The notes beneath the pieces were generated by a model. That model made no database searches. It was not told the origin of the DNA and saw only the letters and a program-made list of their open reading frames with translations. The position numbers were made by a program, and so were the translations under genes. DNA of 64,000 nt from Thecamonas trahens ATCC 50062 (lineage: Eukaryota > Apusozoa > Apusomonadida > Apusomonadidae): assembly GCF_000142905.1 (NCBI RefSeq), contig NW_013657655.1, forward strand, positions 110,981-174,980, given 5' to 3'. Below are positions 28,269-37,900 of this stretch, in pieces (position 1 is the stretch's first letter; every line of letters starts with the position of its first letter).

Positions 28269-29975
28269 ATGGACCTCCCTACCTGCTCGCTGCTTGTGCT
28301 CGAGTCCAAGATCTGGACGGGTGTGGCCAAGGCGCCATGGGCGAGTGCGCTTGCAACGGCCGGCGACCGAATTATTGCTGTGGGCGATGATGGCGATGCT
28401 GTGATTGCTGCTCTGGCGCTGGCGCTTGGACTTGATGGTGCGGATGCGAGCGAGGCTGCGGTGGTTGCAGCGGGTGCTCGCGTCCTTCGTCATGTGCCGA
28501 TGGTGGTCCCAGGCTTTATCGACTCGCACGTCCACTTTCTTGACGGCGGCTTTCGGCTTTCGTCGGTGCAGCTCCGTGGCGTGGCGTCCAAAGACGCGTT
28601 TGTTGCAGCAGTTGCGGCGTTTGTGGCGCGGGTGCCCGAGGGTGGGTGGATGACTGGCGGAGATTGGGAGTATGCTGCGCTGGGCGCGCTGCCAAACGCA
28701 TCGTGGATCGATGAGGTGACCGGCTCGACGCCGGTCTTTCTCTCGCAGGCCGATGGGCACATGGCGGTGGCGAACTCGGCAGCGATGGCGCTGGCAGGGA
28801 TCACGGCCGAGACGGCGGATATCGACGGTGGAGTGATCGAGCGAGAGACGGGCTCTGGCGTGCCGACGGGGCTCTTCCGCGACAACGCCATGTCGCTGGT
28901 GCAGAACGCGATGAGCTTTCCGCCGGCGGCGGCGACGACTGCAGCACTGGAAGCAGCCATGGCGTACGTGGCCGAGCAGGGCGTGACGTCTGTGGTGGAC
29001 ATGGGAGTCGATGTAGGCATTCCCAGTCAAAAGCTCGAGGGCATCGACGTGATGCGAGCGGCGCACGCCGAGGCGCGGCTGCGGACCAGGGTCTACGCCG
29101 CCATCCCGCTGCCCAAGTGGGAGCAGCTGGCACCAGGCACATCGCTGGCAGTCGAGCTGGCAGTCGAGACCAACGACTCACCGTGGCTCACCTTTGGCTC
29201 GCTCAAGGGCTTTATGGACGGCTCGCTCGGCTCGCACACGGCGCTTTTCCGCGAACCGTTCAGCGACAGCGACGATGGCTCGCGCGGGCTGGCGCTCTTT
29301 CCGCGCGAGCAAATGCGCGACTGGATCGTGGCTGCCGACGCCGCCGGGCTGCACGTCATGGTCCATGCCATCGGCGACGAGGCAGTCTCACAGCTGCTCG
29401 ACATCTTTGAGGAGGCTGTGGCCGTCAACGGTAAGCGCGATCGGCGGTTCCGCATCGAGCACGCGCAGCACTTTCTGTCGGAAGACGTGGCGCGTGCGGC
29501 GGCGCTAGGCGTCATCGCATCGATGCAACCGACGCATGCGACCGACGACGGGCGCTGGGCCGAGGCAGTCATCGGCCAGGAGCGGTGTAAGCTAGCGTTT
29601 CCCTGGAACTCGCTCGCCAACGCCGGCATCAAGCTTGCCTTTGGCTCGGACTGGTTCGTGGCGCCACCGCTTCCGCTCGAGGGTATCTACGCCGCAGTTG
29701 CCCGGCGAGTTGCCGGCAACGACGGCATTGGCAAGCCGAGCTGGATTCCAGAGCAGTGTATTGATGTCGAGACTGCGCTGCGATCGTACACTGTCGACGC
29801 CGCGTACGCCACCTTTGACGAGGCCCACAAAGGCAAGCTCGCAGCAGGCATGCTCGCCGACCTGGCTTTCCTCGACACCGATCTCTTTGCCGTTGACGAT
29901 GCCGAGGCCATCCGCTCCGCACGAGTGGATCTCACGGTTGTCGGAGGGACCATTGTCTTTGATCGGAGTGGGTAG
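28269..29975 (+). CDS. YtcJ-type amidohydrolase (amidohydrolase family 3)
   Basis: 568 residues, intronless. Metal-dependent hydrolase of the amidohydrolase superfamily, YtcJ/LAF3 group. Seen: VPGFIDSHVHFLDGG (the HxH metal pair, near residue 87), a GSLGSHTALF loop, HVMVHAIGDEAV and RIEHAQH supplying further histidines, and the metal Asp in LAFGSDWFV near the C-terminal end of the barrel. A short N-terminal beta-sandwich segment (LLVLESKIWTG) and a matching C-terminal strand (VDLTVVGGTIVF) frame the barrel, as in this family. No signal peptide. The substrate is unknown; relatives act on exocyclic amides. Confidence 0.9.
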   Translation: MDLPTCSLLVLESKIWTGVAKAPWASALATAGDRIIAVGDDGDAVIAALALALGLDGADASEAAVVAAGARVLRHVPMVVPGFIDSHVHFLDGGFRLSSVQLRGVASKDAFVAAVAAFVARVPEGGWMTGGDWEYAALGALPNASWIDEVTGSTPVFLSQADGHMAVANSAAMALAGITAETADIDGGVIERETGSGVPTGLFRDNAMSLVQNAMSFPPAAATTAALEAAMAYVAEQGVTSVVDMGVDVGIPSQKLEGIDVMRAAHAEARLRTRVYAAIPLPKWEQLAPGTSLAVELAVETNDSPWLTFGSLKGFMDGSLGSHTALFREPFSDSDDGSRGLALFPREQMRDWIVAADAAGLHVMVHAIGDEAVSQLLDIFEEAVAVNGKRDRRFRIEHAQHFLSEDVARAAALGVIASMQPTHATDDGRWAEAVIGQERCKLAFPWNSLANAGIKLAFGSDWFVAPPLPLEGIYAAVARRVAGNDGIGKPSWIPEQCIDVETALRSYTVDAAYATFDEAHKGKLAAGMLADLAFLDTDLFAVDDAEAIRSARVDLTVVGGTIVFDRSG

Positions 29976-30116
29976 TGATGATCCGTCGGTGCAGCGTGTC
30001 CAAGCAGATGAGAGTAAACGGGGGTGCGCCTGGCAGCAGCGGATGCCCGAACGACGCGACGAGCGCACACGCCGACAGCGAGCGGAGAGGCATGACTCGA
30101 CTTTGCGGAGAGTGCG

Positions 30117-30862
30117 ATGTTCGTGCAGACGGCGAGGGCTATGCGCATGTCGAGTTGGGCCCGAGGAGGTGTGCTGGAGGAGGCGCTGGAGCTGTTGGCG
30201 CCGCGGGGTGCCCGGCGTGTGGTGGACGCGGTGGAGGTTGTGGCGGGAGCGCGCGAGGCGAGCGAGGCGGGCGAGGCGGGTGAGACGGATGCTGGGGCAT
30301 GGCACCGATGGTGCCGATGGCTAGAGGGCGGACAGCTGTGTCGCACTCGTCGGACTTTCTAGAAGGTCACTTTCCGGACGAGCCCATCGTGCCGGGCGTG
30401 TACCTTACCGAGGCTGCTATTCAGACCGGAGCGGCGGCGGCTGTGGCGGCGGCCGAGGCAGTGGGTGCTCGCATCGCTGCGCTCTCGGTCTCTCGGCTGG
30501 CATCGGTCCGCTTCCGCGCTCCGGTGCTGCCGGGACATGTGCTGGAGACAGAGGTGAAGCTGACGGCCGAGGAGAGTGGCGGCGATGTCGCATCGGCCAT
30601 CCACGCCGCTCTGCCGGACGGACGCATGGCCATGACGGCGGTGGCGACGATGGCGGTGGAAAGCGCTGTGGCCGCCGAAGCGGTAGTAGTGTTTAAGGCT
30701 GCTGTTGCCCGTCAGGCCGTGGAGCATCCTGAGTTGGGCGATCTGACCCAGTTTGCTGCACCTGACTCACCGGAGCTTCAACAGTGGATGGAGGACTTTC
30801 TGCCTAACTGGTCCCCGGATACCATCCCTGCGCGCTCTAGCGACGGCGACGGCAAGGGCTGA
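30117..30862 (+). CDS. FabZ-like hotdog-fold dehydratase (2 exons proposed)
   Basis: Hotdog-fold protein of the 3-hydroxyacyl-ACP dehydratase type. The FabZ active-site segment is clear: FLEGHFPDEPIVPGVYLTEA, with the catalytic His in GHFP and the Glu in TEAAIQ. Residues after it (LASVRFRAPVLPGHVLETEV) match the following strands. Proposed exons 30117-30279 and 30336-30862 give 229 residues; the 56-nt intron has a GTGAGA donor and GGACAG acceptor in phase. The first exon (GVLEEALELLAPRGARRVVD) looks like the FabZ N-terminal helix and strand. Without the intron the frame would have to start at an ATG at 30299. The C-terminal 40 residues are an extension. No mitochondrial or plastid presequence is obvious. 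Confidence 0.7.
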
Positions 30863-31173
30863 ACCATCCCCGCGGTATCCTGATAGAGGCAGTGGCGGGA
30901 GACGGATCCAAGCCGATCCCAAGCCTGATCTGATGTCGTGGCACCGGCCCGATTTGCGGCGAGGTGAGGCAGTGAACATGATGCGGTCTACGACCTTGTT
31001 GCCGAGCCGATGCTGTGCAACGATTGTGGCCAGCGTTGAATGAACATGCGGCGGCACACAGCAGGCAGCGGCACACAGCAGGCGGCGGCACTCGACGACA
31101 GTCTGCGGCCGTGGGCGACAGTCTGCGGCGGCGGCAGCCACCACTGCTCTCTGTCCGCCACGTGTCACATACC
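30863..31173. other. Intergenic region with short tandem repeats
   Basis: Between the FabZ-like gene and the SPT small subunit gene. Positions about 31049-31130 contain repeated GGCACACAGCAGGC and GACAGTCTGCGGC units. It is probably the promoter and leader of the downstream gene. Confidence 0.45.
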
Positions 31174-31726
31174 ATGCTGACAGCACTCCGAGCACGCCGC
31201 TACAAGTTTGAGCTGTGCACAGGACTGTACATGCTTGAGCCATGGGAGAAGGCCATCTGCTGTACGTAATATCTTTCTCCTTTTGTTGCATATGTGTGTG
31301 TGTGTGTGTGGGGGGGGGGGTGGAGGGGGTGGAGGGGGGGCGTTGCGGGCGCCATCTCCAGAGGGCCACCACCACCACCATCACCACCACCACCAAGCAC
31401 CAAGCACCAAGCACCACCCGTCAAGCACATGCAATGGTACTCACATGTGTATGTATGTATGTATGTGTGTATGTGTGTATGTGTGTATGTGTATGTGTAT
31501 GTGTGTAGATATCTCTATGGTGCTGGCTGTGCTGGCTGTCGGGTACTCGGTCTCTGTCGTCTATCCCCAGTATGATGCTCTGCTTGTGGCCTACACTGGC
31601 TACTCGTCCATGGACATGACTATCATGGTCTGGAACCAGATCAAGTCCTTTGTCCAGGGCTACCTCCCTGTGGCAGACTCTGCTGCTGCCGCTGTTAAGA
31701 ACGGCGCTGCTGCCGCCTCGGCTTGA
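31174..31726 (+). CDS. Serine palmitoyltransferase small subunit (2 exons)
   Basis: Small activating subunit of serine palmitoyltransferase, the first enzyme of sphingolipid synthesis, in the endoplasmic reticulum. Proposed exons 31174-31261 and 31509-31726 give 101 residues. Exon 1 carries the family signature YKFELCTGLYMLEPWEK, matching the YYQYxLxTxLYMLEPWE hallmark of animal ssSPTa/b. Exon 2 continues with a membrane helix (ISMVLAVLAVGYSVSVVYPQY). Donor GTACGT and acceptor GTGTGTAG join in phase. The 247-nt intron is filled with GT, G and CAC/CAA repeats. The roughly 45 residues after the second hydrophobic segment, ending Ala-rich, are longer than in animals. Confidence 0.88.
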
Positions 31727-32733
31727 TCGTCGCCATGGTGTTGGTGGGCATAGGTGGTCGTCCCGATCACCATCACCACCACCACTATCACCACCACCAC
31801 TATCACCACCTCCACCATCACCACCTCTCCCGACCGTCAACATCATCCCACTGTACCCCACTCACCCCCATCTTGCCATCGTTGTCCTCGCCCTCGCCCT
31901 CGCCCTCGACCCGGCTCTGCTCGCCCTCGACTCGACTCGGCTCGGCTCGGCCGGGCACTGGTTGTGGATCTGTGGTTTGTGGCCGGTGGTGCGTGTCTTG
32001 CGTGTGTGACGTACCTGATGGGCATGATTAAGGCCGGTGTGTGTTACAACTGTTGTCGCTCTGCGCTCGTTCAGTTGACCACCTGCCTCCAGGCCTCTCA
32101 TCTCTGTCCTCTCGTGCTCATCTTGGCCTCCATGACCAAGTGAACTACATCATCTCCCTTCGCCCCCCCCCTCCCCCCCCCCCGCCGCTGCACCTTCTGG
32201 ATCCAAATCATCGGATCCAAATCCAAGTCGCGTATGACAATCCAAGCCATGATCCGATTCCCTTCTCACTCCCCCCCCCCTCCCCCAGCCATTCCCCTCC
32301 CCCCTCCCCCCCCCTCCCCTCCCCCCCCCCTCTTCCAGACAGGCTACGTGTGGCCTTTTGGCCAAGTGGCGCCAGAATCTTCCCACTTTCCCGCCACCCA
32401 CCTCCACCCCCTCCCTCCACCACACCAGGGAGACATACACCTCACCCAAGCCCACCCACATGGTACGAGCCCTTCCCCATACCCCCCTCTCTCTCCCCCT
32501 CCCCTTTTCTCTCCCCCCCCTTCCTTGACTCACGGTGTGTGTATGGGTGTGTGCGGGGGGGGTTACCTGGTCGTGGGCCGTGGGCGAATGGGCGACAGTC
32601 GGCAACATCAGCGTACGTACAAGAGACAGACAGAGGACACACAAGACGATGAGGGGGGGGAGAGAGAGGGAGAAGATGACTCATGTGTGTGTATGTGTGT
32701 GTGTGTGTGTGTATGTGTGTCGATGGGCGGACA
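31727..32733. other. Intergenic region rich in simple repeats
   Basis: About 1 kb without a supported gene. It holds CAC/CAT repeats (31765-31835), CTCGCC/CTCGAC repeats (31885-31945), poly-C blocks (32165-32182, 32270-32335, 32510-32522) and a (GT)n tract (32684-32720) ending just before the next start codon. GTACG-type donor-like sites at 32463 and 32612 hint at a 5' untranslated intron of the next gene. Confidence 0.45.
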
Positions 32734-33372
32734 ATGGATAGTATTGCCCGTGCTATCGAAGAGGATCTCGCCGAGAAGGAGGAGCAGTTTGAGGACGATG
32801 ACGATCTGTCCAAGATTCGTGAGCGGCGGCTGGCCGAGCTGAGGAAGAAGGCCATGGAGGTGCGGGCAAAGGAGTCGGCACAGCATGGCATGTACAATGA
32901 GGTTCCGGAGGAGGCCTTTCTGGAGTTGGTGACCAAGACCAAGCTTGTTGTGGCTCACTTTTACCACTCGGACTTTAACCGCTGCCGCATTGTCGACGAT
33001 CATCTGGAGCGCCTCGCGCCGCGCCACTTCCATACCAAGTTTATCAAGTGCAACGTGGAGAACTTCCCGTTCTTTGTGGAGAAGCTCAAGATCCGCATGC
33101 TGCCCACCATTGTCTGCTTCCGCGACGGCGTCTGCATCGACCGCGTGGTCGGCTTTGAGGAGCTCGGCTCTACCGACGACTTTGAGACCTCGGCCCTCGA
33201 AGCTCGCCTCGGCATGGCCGGCATGGTCAAGCGCGGCGGCGACAACCCGTATGCCGACGGCTCCATTGCCCGCAACGACGACGACGACGGAGTCATCGGC
33301 TCTCGCGAGCGTACCCTCTGGTCCGCCATCCCTATCACCTCGCCCGACGAGGACATCGACTTTGACGCCTGA
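32734..33372 (+). CDS. TXNDC9: TXNDC9/PLP3 phosducin-like protein
   Basis: Phosducin-like protein 3 group, a co-chaperone of the CCT/TRiC chaperonin in tubulin and actin folding. 212 residues. The N-terminal acidic helix (EEDLAEKEEQFEDDDDLSKIRERRLAELRKK) leads into a thioredoxin fold: LVVAHFYHSDFNRCRIVDDHL, KFIKCNVENFPFFVEKL, IRMLPTIVCFRDG and VVGFEELGSTDDF. The two-cysteine redox motif of thioredoxin is absent, as expected for the family. The acidic C-terminal tail is present. The start is just after a (GT)n tract, so a 5' untranslated exon is possible. Confidence 0.94.
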   Translation: MDSIARAIEEDLAEKEEQFEDDDDLSKIRERRLAELRKKAMEVRAKESAQHGMYNEVPEEAFLELVTKTKLVVAHFYHSDFNRCRIVDDHLERLAPRHFHTKFIKCNVENFPFFVEKLKIRMLPTIVCFRDGVCIDRVVGFEELGSTDDFETSALEARLGMAGMVKRGGDNPYADGSIARNDDDDGVIGSRERTLWSAIPITSPDEDIDFDA

Positions 33373-33460
33373 TGGCAAAGCAGTACACAACACACGTATC
33401 CTATCACTCGCTCTTCCCTTTAGCCGGCACGGTTTATGCACCAACGCTGGCGCGCGCGCG

Positions 33461-35653
33461 TCAGGTCAACGGCGTGCTTGCGGCCTCTTCCTCGGCCTCG
33501 TCGGCTTCGAGGACGGCGGCAAGGAGCTCGGCAGCTAGTGGGTCGCAGGCCGGCGCTGTGGGCGGCGGTGCGGCGGCGAGCGGCGCCTTGGCGAGGAGAA
33601 CGCCAGCGAGATCCTTGCAGAACTCTTCAAAGACGAGGACGCCATGCAGAAAGTCTTCGCGGCCAAAGGTCTCAAAGGTGTCGAGCTTGCGGGCCTCGGC
33701 CTCGGCGCCGGCGCCGCGGGCGGTGTCCATGCCGAGTGAGCGCTTTGCGGCGTCGAGCTTTGCGGCAAAGTCGTTCTGGCGACGCGAGCGGCCTGCGATC
33801 TCGTCGGCGACTTGGGCGAGGATGGCGTAGAGGGTGCGCATGTCGGCGCCGGCGCGGAGCGGCGACGGATTAAGCAAGACGGCATGAAGGAGCTCAGAGG
33901 GGTAGACGGCGAGGAGCGAGACGATGTGCGTGACTGCGAGGTTGATTTCCAGCGGCGATTCGAGGAGGGCCTCCAGGCGGTTGAAGATGACGGCAAGAAA
34001 GGCGCCTTCGGGCGGGCCGCCTTCGGCGGGAGGCGCAGCTACGACAAGCTCGGTTGCCTGCTCGCGCGAGAGGGTATAGGCCTGGAGGCAGGCGGCGAGG
34101 CGGGCATGGGCGTCGAGAAGGTAGCCCTCGTAGTCGAGACGCGGCTGCGACGACGGGTTGTGGACGACGCCGAGAGCGAGGAAGGCCTCGAGTGCGTTGT
34201 GCGAGCCGCCGGTCCGCTCGTGCAGCGGAGCGAGGAGGTCGCTGGCGGGACGAAGCTCGCACAGGACCAGGTGCTCGAGGACGCAGCCCGAGTAGCCGCT
34301 GAGGAGGGCGACAAAGAGATCGAGTGCGGCGAGTGCGACGGCATCCGACATGGCCTCGACGCGGTTGATGAGTGTGCTGCGGAGCGGCGCGCCCGGGCCA
34401 AAGAGGAAGGCGCCGAGGGCGTCGACAAGCGCCGGGTGGCCGAGGGCGCGGACAACGACGGCAGCGTTGCGCATGGCAGTCTCGGCCTGATTGTCGATGG
34501 TGGCCTCGAGCGCCGGCCCGAGGATGGGACCGAGGAACGAGGCGGTGATGGCGTTGGCGGCAGCACGGGCAATGGAGCCGCCGCCGAGACGGGCGACGTT
34601 GCCGACAAACTCGGCTTGGTCCTGGAGGGCGGTGCGGAGCGGGTTGGCGCTGGCGTCGGCAGCCGACTCGGCGGGCGGGAGGGCGGCGAAGAGAGCGCCG
34701 AGTGCCTTAACCATCGACTCGGGCAGGTCCGCGGCGAGGACAGCGCTGCGGAGGCGGCCTGAGGGGGTGGTGAGGAGGGCAAGGATGGCGGAGCGGGCCA
34801 TGGTGCCCATGCGAGCGCGTGCGTCGGAGCTCTGCTCGACCTCGACGTTCATCGAGTAGCCGAGGCCGACGAGAACAGGCATGGTCGGCGGGCTATCGGC
34901 GGTCTCAACAATCATAAACTGGATGAGCGAGGGGTCGCGGACGAGGACCTTGCACACCGCACGAAGAAGCTTGAGGAAGCTGGTAAAGTAGCGGGCGTCG
35001 CGTGAGGCGAGCGAGGCGTCGATGAGCTTGTTGAGTGGGGCATGGATGCCGACGTGCGGGATGAGCGACGTCTGCGAGTTGCTCAGTAGCTCGGCGGTAA
35101 AGTCGAGGACAAGGGCGTGCATGCCATATGGGTAGTTGGCCTTGGCGAACGAATACAGCGTCTGCAGCATGCGCTTCTCGATGAACTCTTCCATACATGG
35201 TCCTGCAGCGATGGAGGCCTTTGGACGACGGCGGCGCTTCGAGTTTGACGACCGCGAGCTGCTGTCCGACGCGCTTGCATCCTCACTCTCGTTGGCCGCT
35301 GCTCCCGCCTCTGCCATCCTCTCCTGCTCTTTGACCAGCACATTGAGCATCCGCTCCAATCGCCACGGTAGTGACGTCTCCTTGACCGGCACGTCCTCTG
35401 GCAGAGCGATGAAGGGAGGGCGTGTGGGGGACGGGGGGGGGGGAGGGGGGGGGGCGTGAGTGAGCATGACCTGGGTCACGAGAGAAGGGGGGAGGTGGGG
35501 GGGGGGGGGGGTGGCCTACGTACCATCATGAGGCCTTGTGAAAAAGTCATTGATCTCCGACCACAGAGTGGTAAACTCGTCAACCGGGTTGCTTGCCTTG
35601 CCCGTCACGAGCTTGGACGCCGACTCCATGAACTTGCCCAACTTGCCGAACAT
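33461..35653 (-). CDS. FHIP (FAM160/RAI16) family protein (2 exons)
   Basis: Homologue of FTS-Hook-interacting proteins, which link the FHF complex to dynein cargo on early endosomes. Proposed exons 35653-35524 and 35397-33461, 688 residues. The junction (donor GTACGT, acceptor CTGCCAG) joins an N-terminal FTTLWSEINDFFTRPHD helix to SLPWRLERMLNVLVKEQ, both conserved in the family. The body is alpha-helical, with MLQTLYSFAKANYPYGMHALVLDF and a LIPHVGIHAPLNKLI block that match the FHIP N-terminal domain. A Ser/Arg-rich insert (about residues 65-90) and an Ala/Pro-rich C terminus are lineage-specific. Confidence 0.85.
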
Positions 35654-35890
35654 GGTGGGCCTACGTGACTTCCTTCTGACCTCGGTGGGCTCACTCACTC
35701 ACTCTCTCACTCTACCTATATCCTCTCCTGCTACCGGCCTCTCTCTCTCTCTCACCTTGCTGCGGTGGAAGAGGAGTGGTGGCCGGTGGTGGTGACGGGA
35801 GTGACACAGCCGGCGGGAAGACTTGAGCTCACAGCGTCGTGGCTTCTACTCATTGTCATCATCTTCATCCGTCGATCTCCTCACCCTCGC

Positions 35891-35929
<39 letters not shown>

Positions 35930-36248
35930 TCTCTTTCTCTCTCTCCCTCCCTACTCGCATCTCATCTCATCCACCTGCCCGCCATCAAGACTGATCCTCA
36001 TCATCATCACAGTCGTCACAGTTATCACAGTTATCACCCTTTTCATCGTACTCGTCATAGCCATCGTGCTGGCCATGCGACTTGACGGCGATGCATGCAG
36101 ATGCGAGCAGGGGATGTAGGATTACCACCCGTAGCTTACTGAGGAGGTAACAGCGGTGGTAGTGTGTCAGGCATTACGGCTCATGCTCTTGTCTTGCCTT
36201 CCATCGATTGCCTGTGCTGAGTACATGGGCAAGCCAATGGCGGCGCAA

Positions 36249-36278
36249 TGCGACATGAAAGACGGCGACGGTGGCGAC
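36249..36278 (+). repeat. 30-bp direct repeat, copy 1
   Basis: Identical over 30 bases to 36466-36495, 217 bp away, and similar on both flanks (GAGGGCGAG shortly downstream in both). It begins TGCGACATGAAAGACGGC. Both copies lie in non-coding DNA. Confidence 0.85.
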
Positions 36279-36307
36279 TAGAGGGCGAGGACACCTAGGG
36301 GGCGATC

Positions 36308-36337
36308 CAGTGAGCTACAGTGAGCTACAGTGAGCTG
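36308..36337 (+). repeat. 10-bp tandem repeat (x3)
   Basis: Three consecutive copies of CAGTGAGCTA (the last with one change), between the two copies of the 30-bp direct repeat. Confidence 0.8.
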
Positions 36338-36465
36338 CAAAGGGTATCGGCATATATTCTCTACCAGCTATAAAGATCACTATAAAGATCAGCCCACCCA
36401 CACCAAGAACCCAAGCCATCGCGATGGTCCATCCTGTGCTCGCGACTTTAGTCGGTGCGGTGCAT

Positions 36466-36495
36466 TGCGACATGAAAGACGGCGACGGTGGCGAC
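36466..36495 (+). repeat. 30-bp direct repeat, copy 2
   Basis: Second copy of the block at 36249-36278, same orientation, again followed by a GGAGGGCGAG-type sequence. Confidence 0.85.
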
Positions 36496-36965
36496 CGGAG
36501 GGCGAGAGGACAGAATGGCGATGATGGGCAAGGGCACTGGCATTTTGTGAGGAACACCTGACTTGACCCACCACTCCAGGTAGCTACGGATGTCTGCTTG
36601 TCCCGTAGAGCATGTACGTGTCATCCTTGCCGTCTGTGGGCATGGTAGAGTGTCTGGAACAAGGTGTGCGTTTGTGTCCAAGGAGAAGGGAAGGGAAGAG
36701 AAGCCGAGCCGACGCGGGCAAACGTTCCAAACTCACACAAAGACCTTGATGTGGGGGCTGTTCTCGATGTGGGGGTTGTTCTCGATATGTGTGTGTGTGT
36801 GTGTGTGTGTGCGTGCATGTGTGTGCGGCTGTTCTCGTTGTGTGGCTGTTCTGCTGCGGTTGGTTTCATGCTGTGCATGCCGCATGCTGTGTCTGTTGCG
36901 TGCATGGCGTGTGGTACATGTTGGTGGTGGTGGCCTGGCCGGGGGGGGGGGAGGAGGGGCAGGAC

Positions 36966-37811
36966 ATGTCCGAGGCAGAGTTTGAGGAGGAGTTGCGGAA
37001 GGAGCGTGGCTTTGTCATTGAGCGGATGGCCGAGGATGGCAACTGCCTATTCCGGGCTGTAGCCCATCAGGTATGGGCCGATCCCGAGCGGCACGATCTT
37101 GTCCGTGAGCAGACGATGGACTGGATGGCGCGGAATCGCGAGCACTTTGCACAGTTTGTGGCGGGCGACTTTGATGCCTACATCCGTCACAAGCGACAGC
37201 TGCGGGTGTTTGGCGACCATGCCGAGATCCACGCCATGTCTGAGATCTACAACCGGCCAGTCGAGGTGTATGCCTACGACACGGTCCCACTCAACACCTT
37301 TCAGGGCCGCTCGACGTCGAGCACCAACCCGCCGATCCGGCTCTCCTACCACTCACAGAACCACTACAATTCGATCATCGACCCTGCTGCGCCCAACTTT
37401 TGCGTTGGTCTCGGCCTCCCCGAGCTGAGCACGCCGGGCGAGGCCGAGGCTCGGCTCGTCCGACGCGCCCAGGAAGAGTCCGAGCTGGAGGACGCTGAGG
37501 CCCAGCTGTATTCTGCCGTCGTCATGGACGATGTCATTCAAGAGTCGGAGAACAACGCCGTCGATGACGCCCAGCTGCAGGCTGCACTTCAGGCCTCCCT
37601 GGTCGACATGGATGTGGCACCGGCGAGCCCGACCGTGCCCGACGACGCTTTCTTGCAGGCGGCCATCGAGTCATCGCTTGCAGAGTCTGCCCAGGCCGAG
37701 GACATAGCCCTCCGCGAGGCGCTGCAGGCCTCGGTCCTCGAGTTTCTGGATCCATTCGGCGACGACGACAACGATGGCCTCGGCGGTGCCTCGTCGTCTC
37801 GCGCCACATAG
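36966..37811 (+). CDS. OTUD5: OTUD5-like OTU deubiquitinase with three UIMs
   Basis: Cysteine protease that removes ubiquitin. At least 281 residues. The OTU domain has the catalytic Asp-Cys segment EDGNCLFRAVAHQV (Cys near 26), an AMSEIYNRPVEVYAYD block and the catalytic His region SYHSQNHYNSIIDP; the NRPVEVY and PINTF-like (PLNTFQG) stretches are characteristic of OTUD5. Three ubiquitin-interacting motifs follow near 200-214 (DDAQLQAALQASL), 222-237 (DDAFLQAAIESSL) and 244-258 (DIALREALQASV). A short upstream exon 36590-36613 (MSACPVEH, donor GTACGT) would join in phase at 36963 and may be the real start. Confidence 0.92.
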   Translation: MSEAEFEEELRKERGFVIERMAEDGNCLFRAVAHQVWADPERHDLVREQTMDWMARNREHFAQFVAGDFDAYIRHKRQLRVFGDHAEIHAMSEIYNRPVEVYAYDTVPLNTFQGRSTSSTNPPIRLSYHSQNHYNSIIDPAAPNFCVGLGLPELSTPGEAEARLVRRAQEESELEDAEAQLYSAVVMDDVIQESENNAVDDAQLQAALQASLVDMDVAPASPTVPDDAFLQAAIESSLAESAQAEDIALREALQASVLEFLDPFGDDDNDGLGGASSSRAT

Positions 37812-37900
37812 CGCCCTGCGCTGCAATCCCCCAAGAAACGAGACTACAGAGTGTTTGATGAATCTGCCATGAATCAGTCCCGCAAGAGTGCCTTGCACAC

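Larger units (their letters stand above)
35654..36589. other. Divergent intergenic region with repeats and TATA-like boxes
   Basis: Upstream of both the FHIP and OTUD5-like genes. It contains a (CT)n tract (35897-35945), a duplicated 30-bp block (36249-36278, 36466-36495), a 10-bp tandem repeat (36308-36337) and two adjacent copies of CTATAAAGATCA (36368-36391). Reading frames here are low complexity and not supported as genes. Confidence 0.5.

Noticed and set aside
27723-29066. 447-codon minus-strand frame over the amidohydrolase
   Set aside because: Composition is Arg/His/Ser-rich, as expected for antisense reading; the opposite strand carries a complete amidohydrolase.
35823-36119. Ser/Leu-rich frame downstream of the FHIP start
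   Set aside because: Produced by a (CT)n tract; no conserved content, and it lies in a promoter region.
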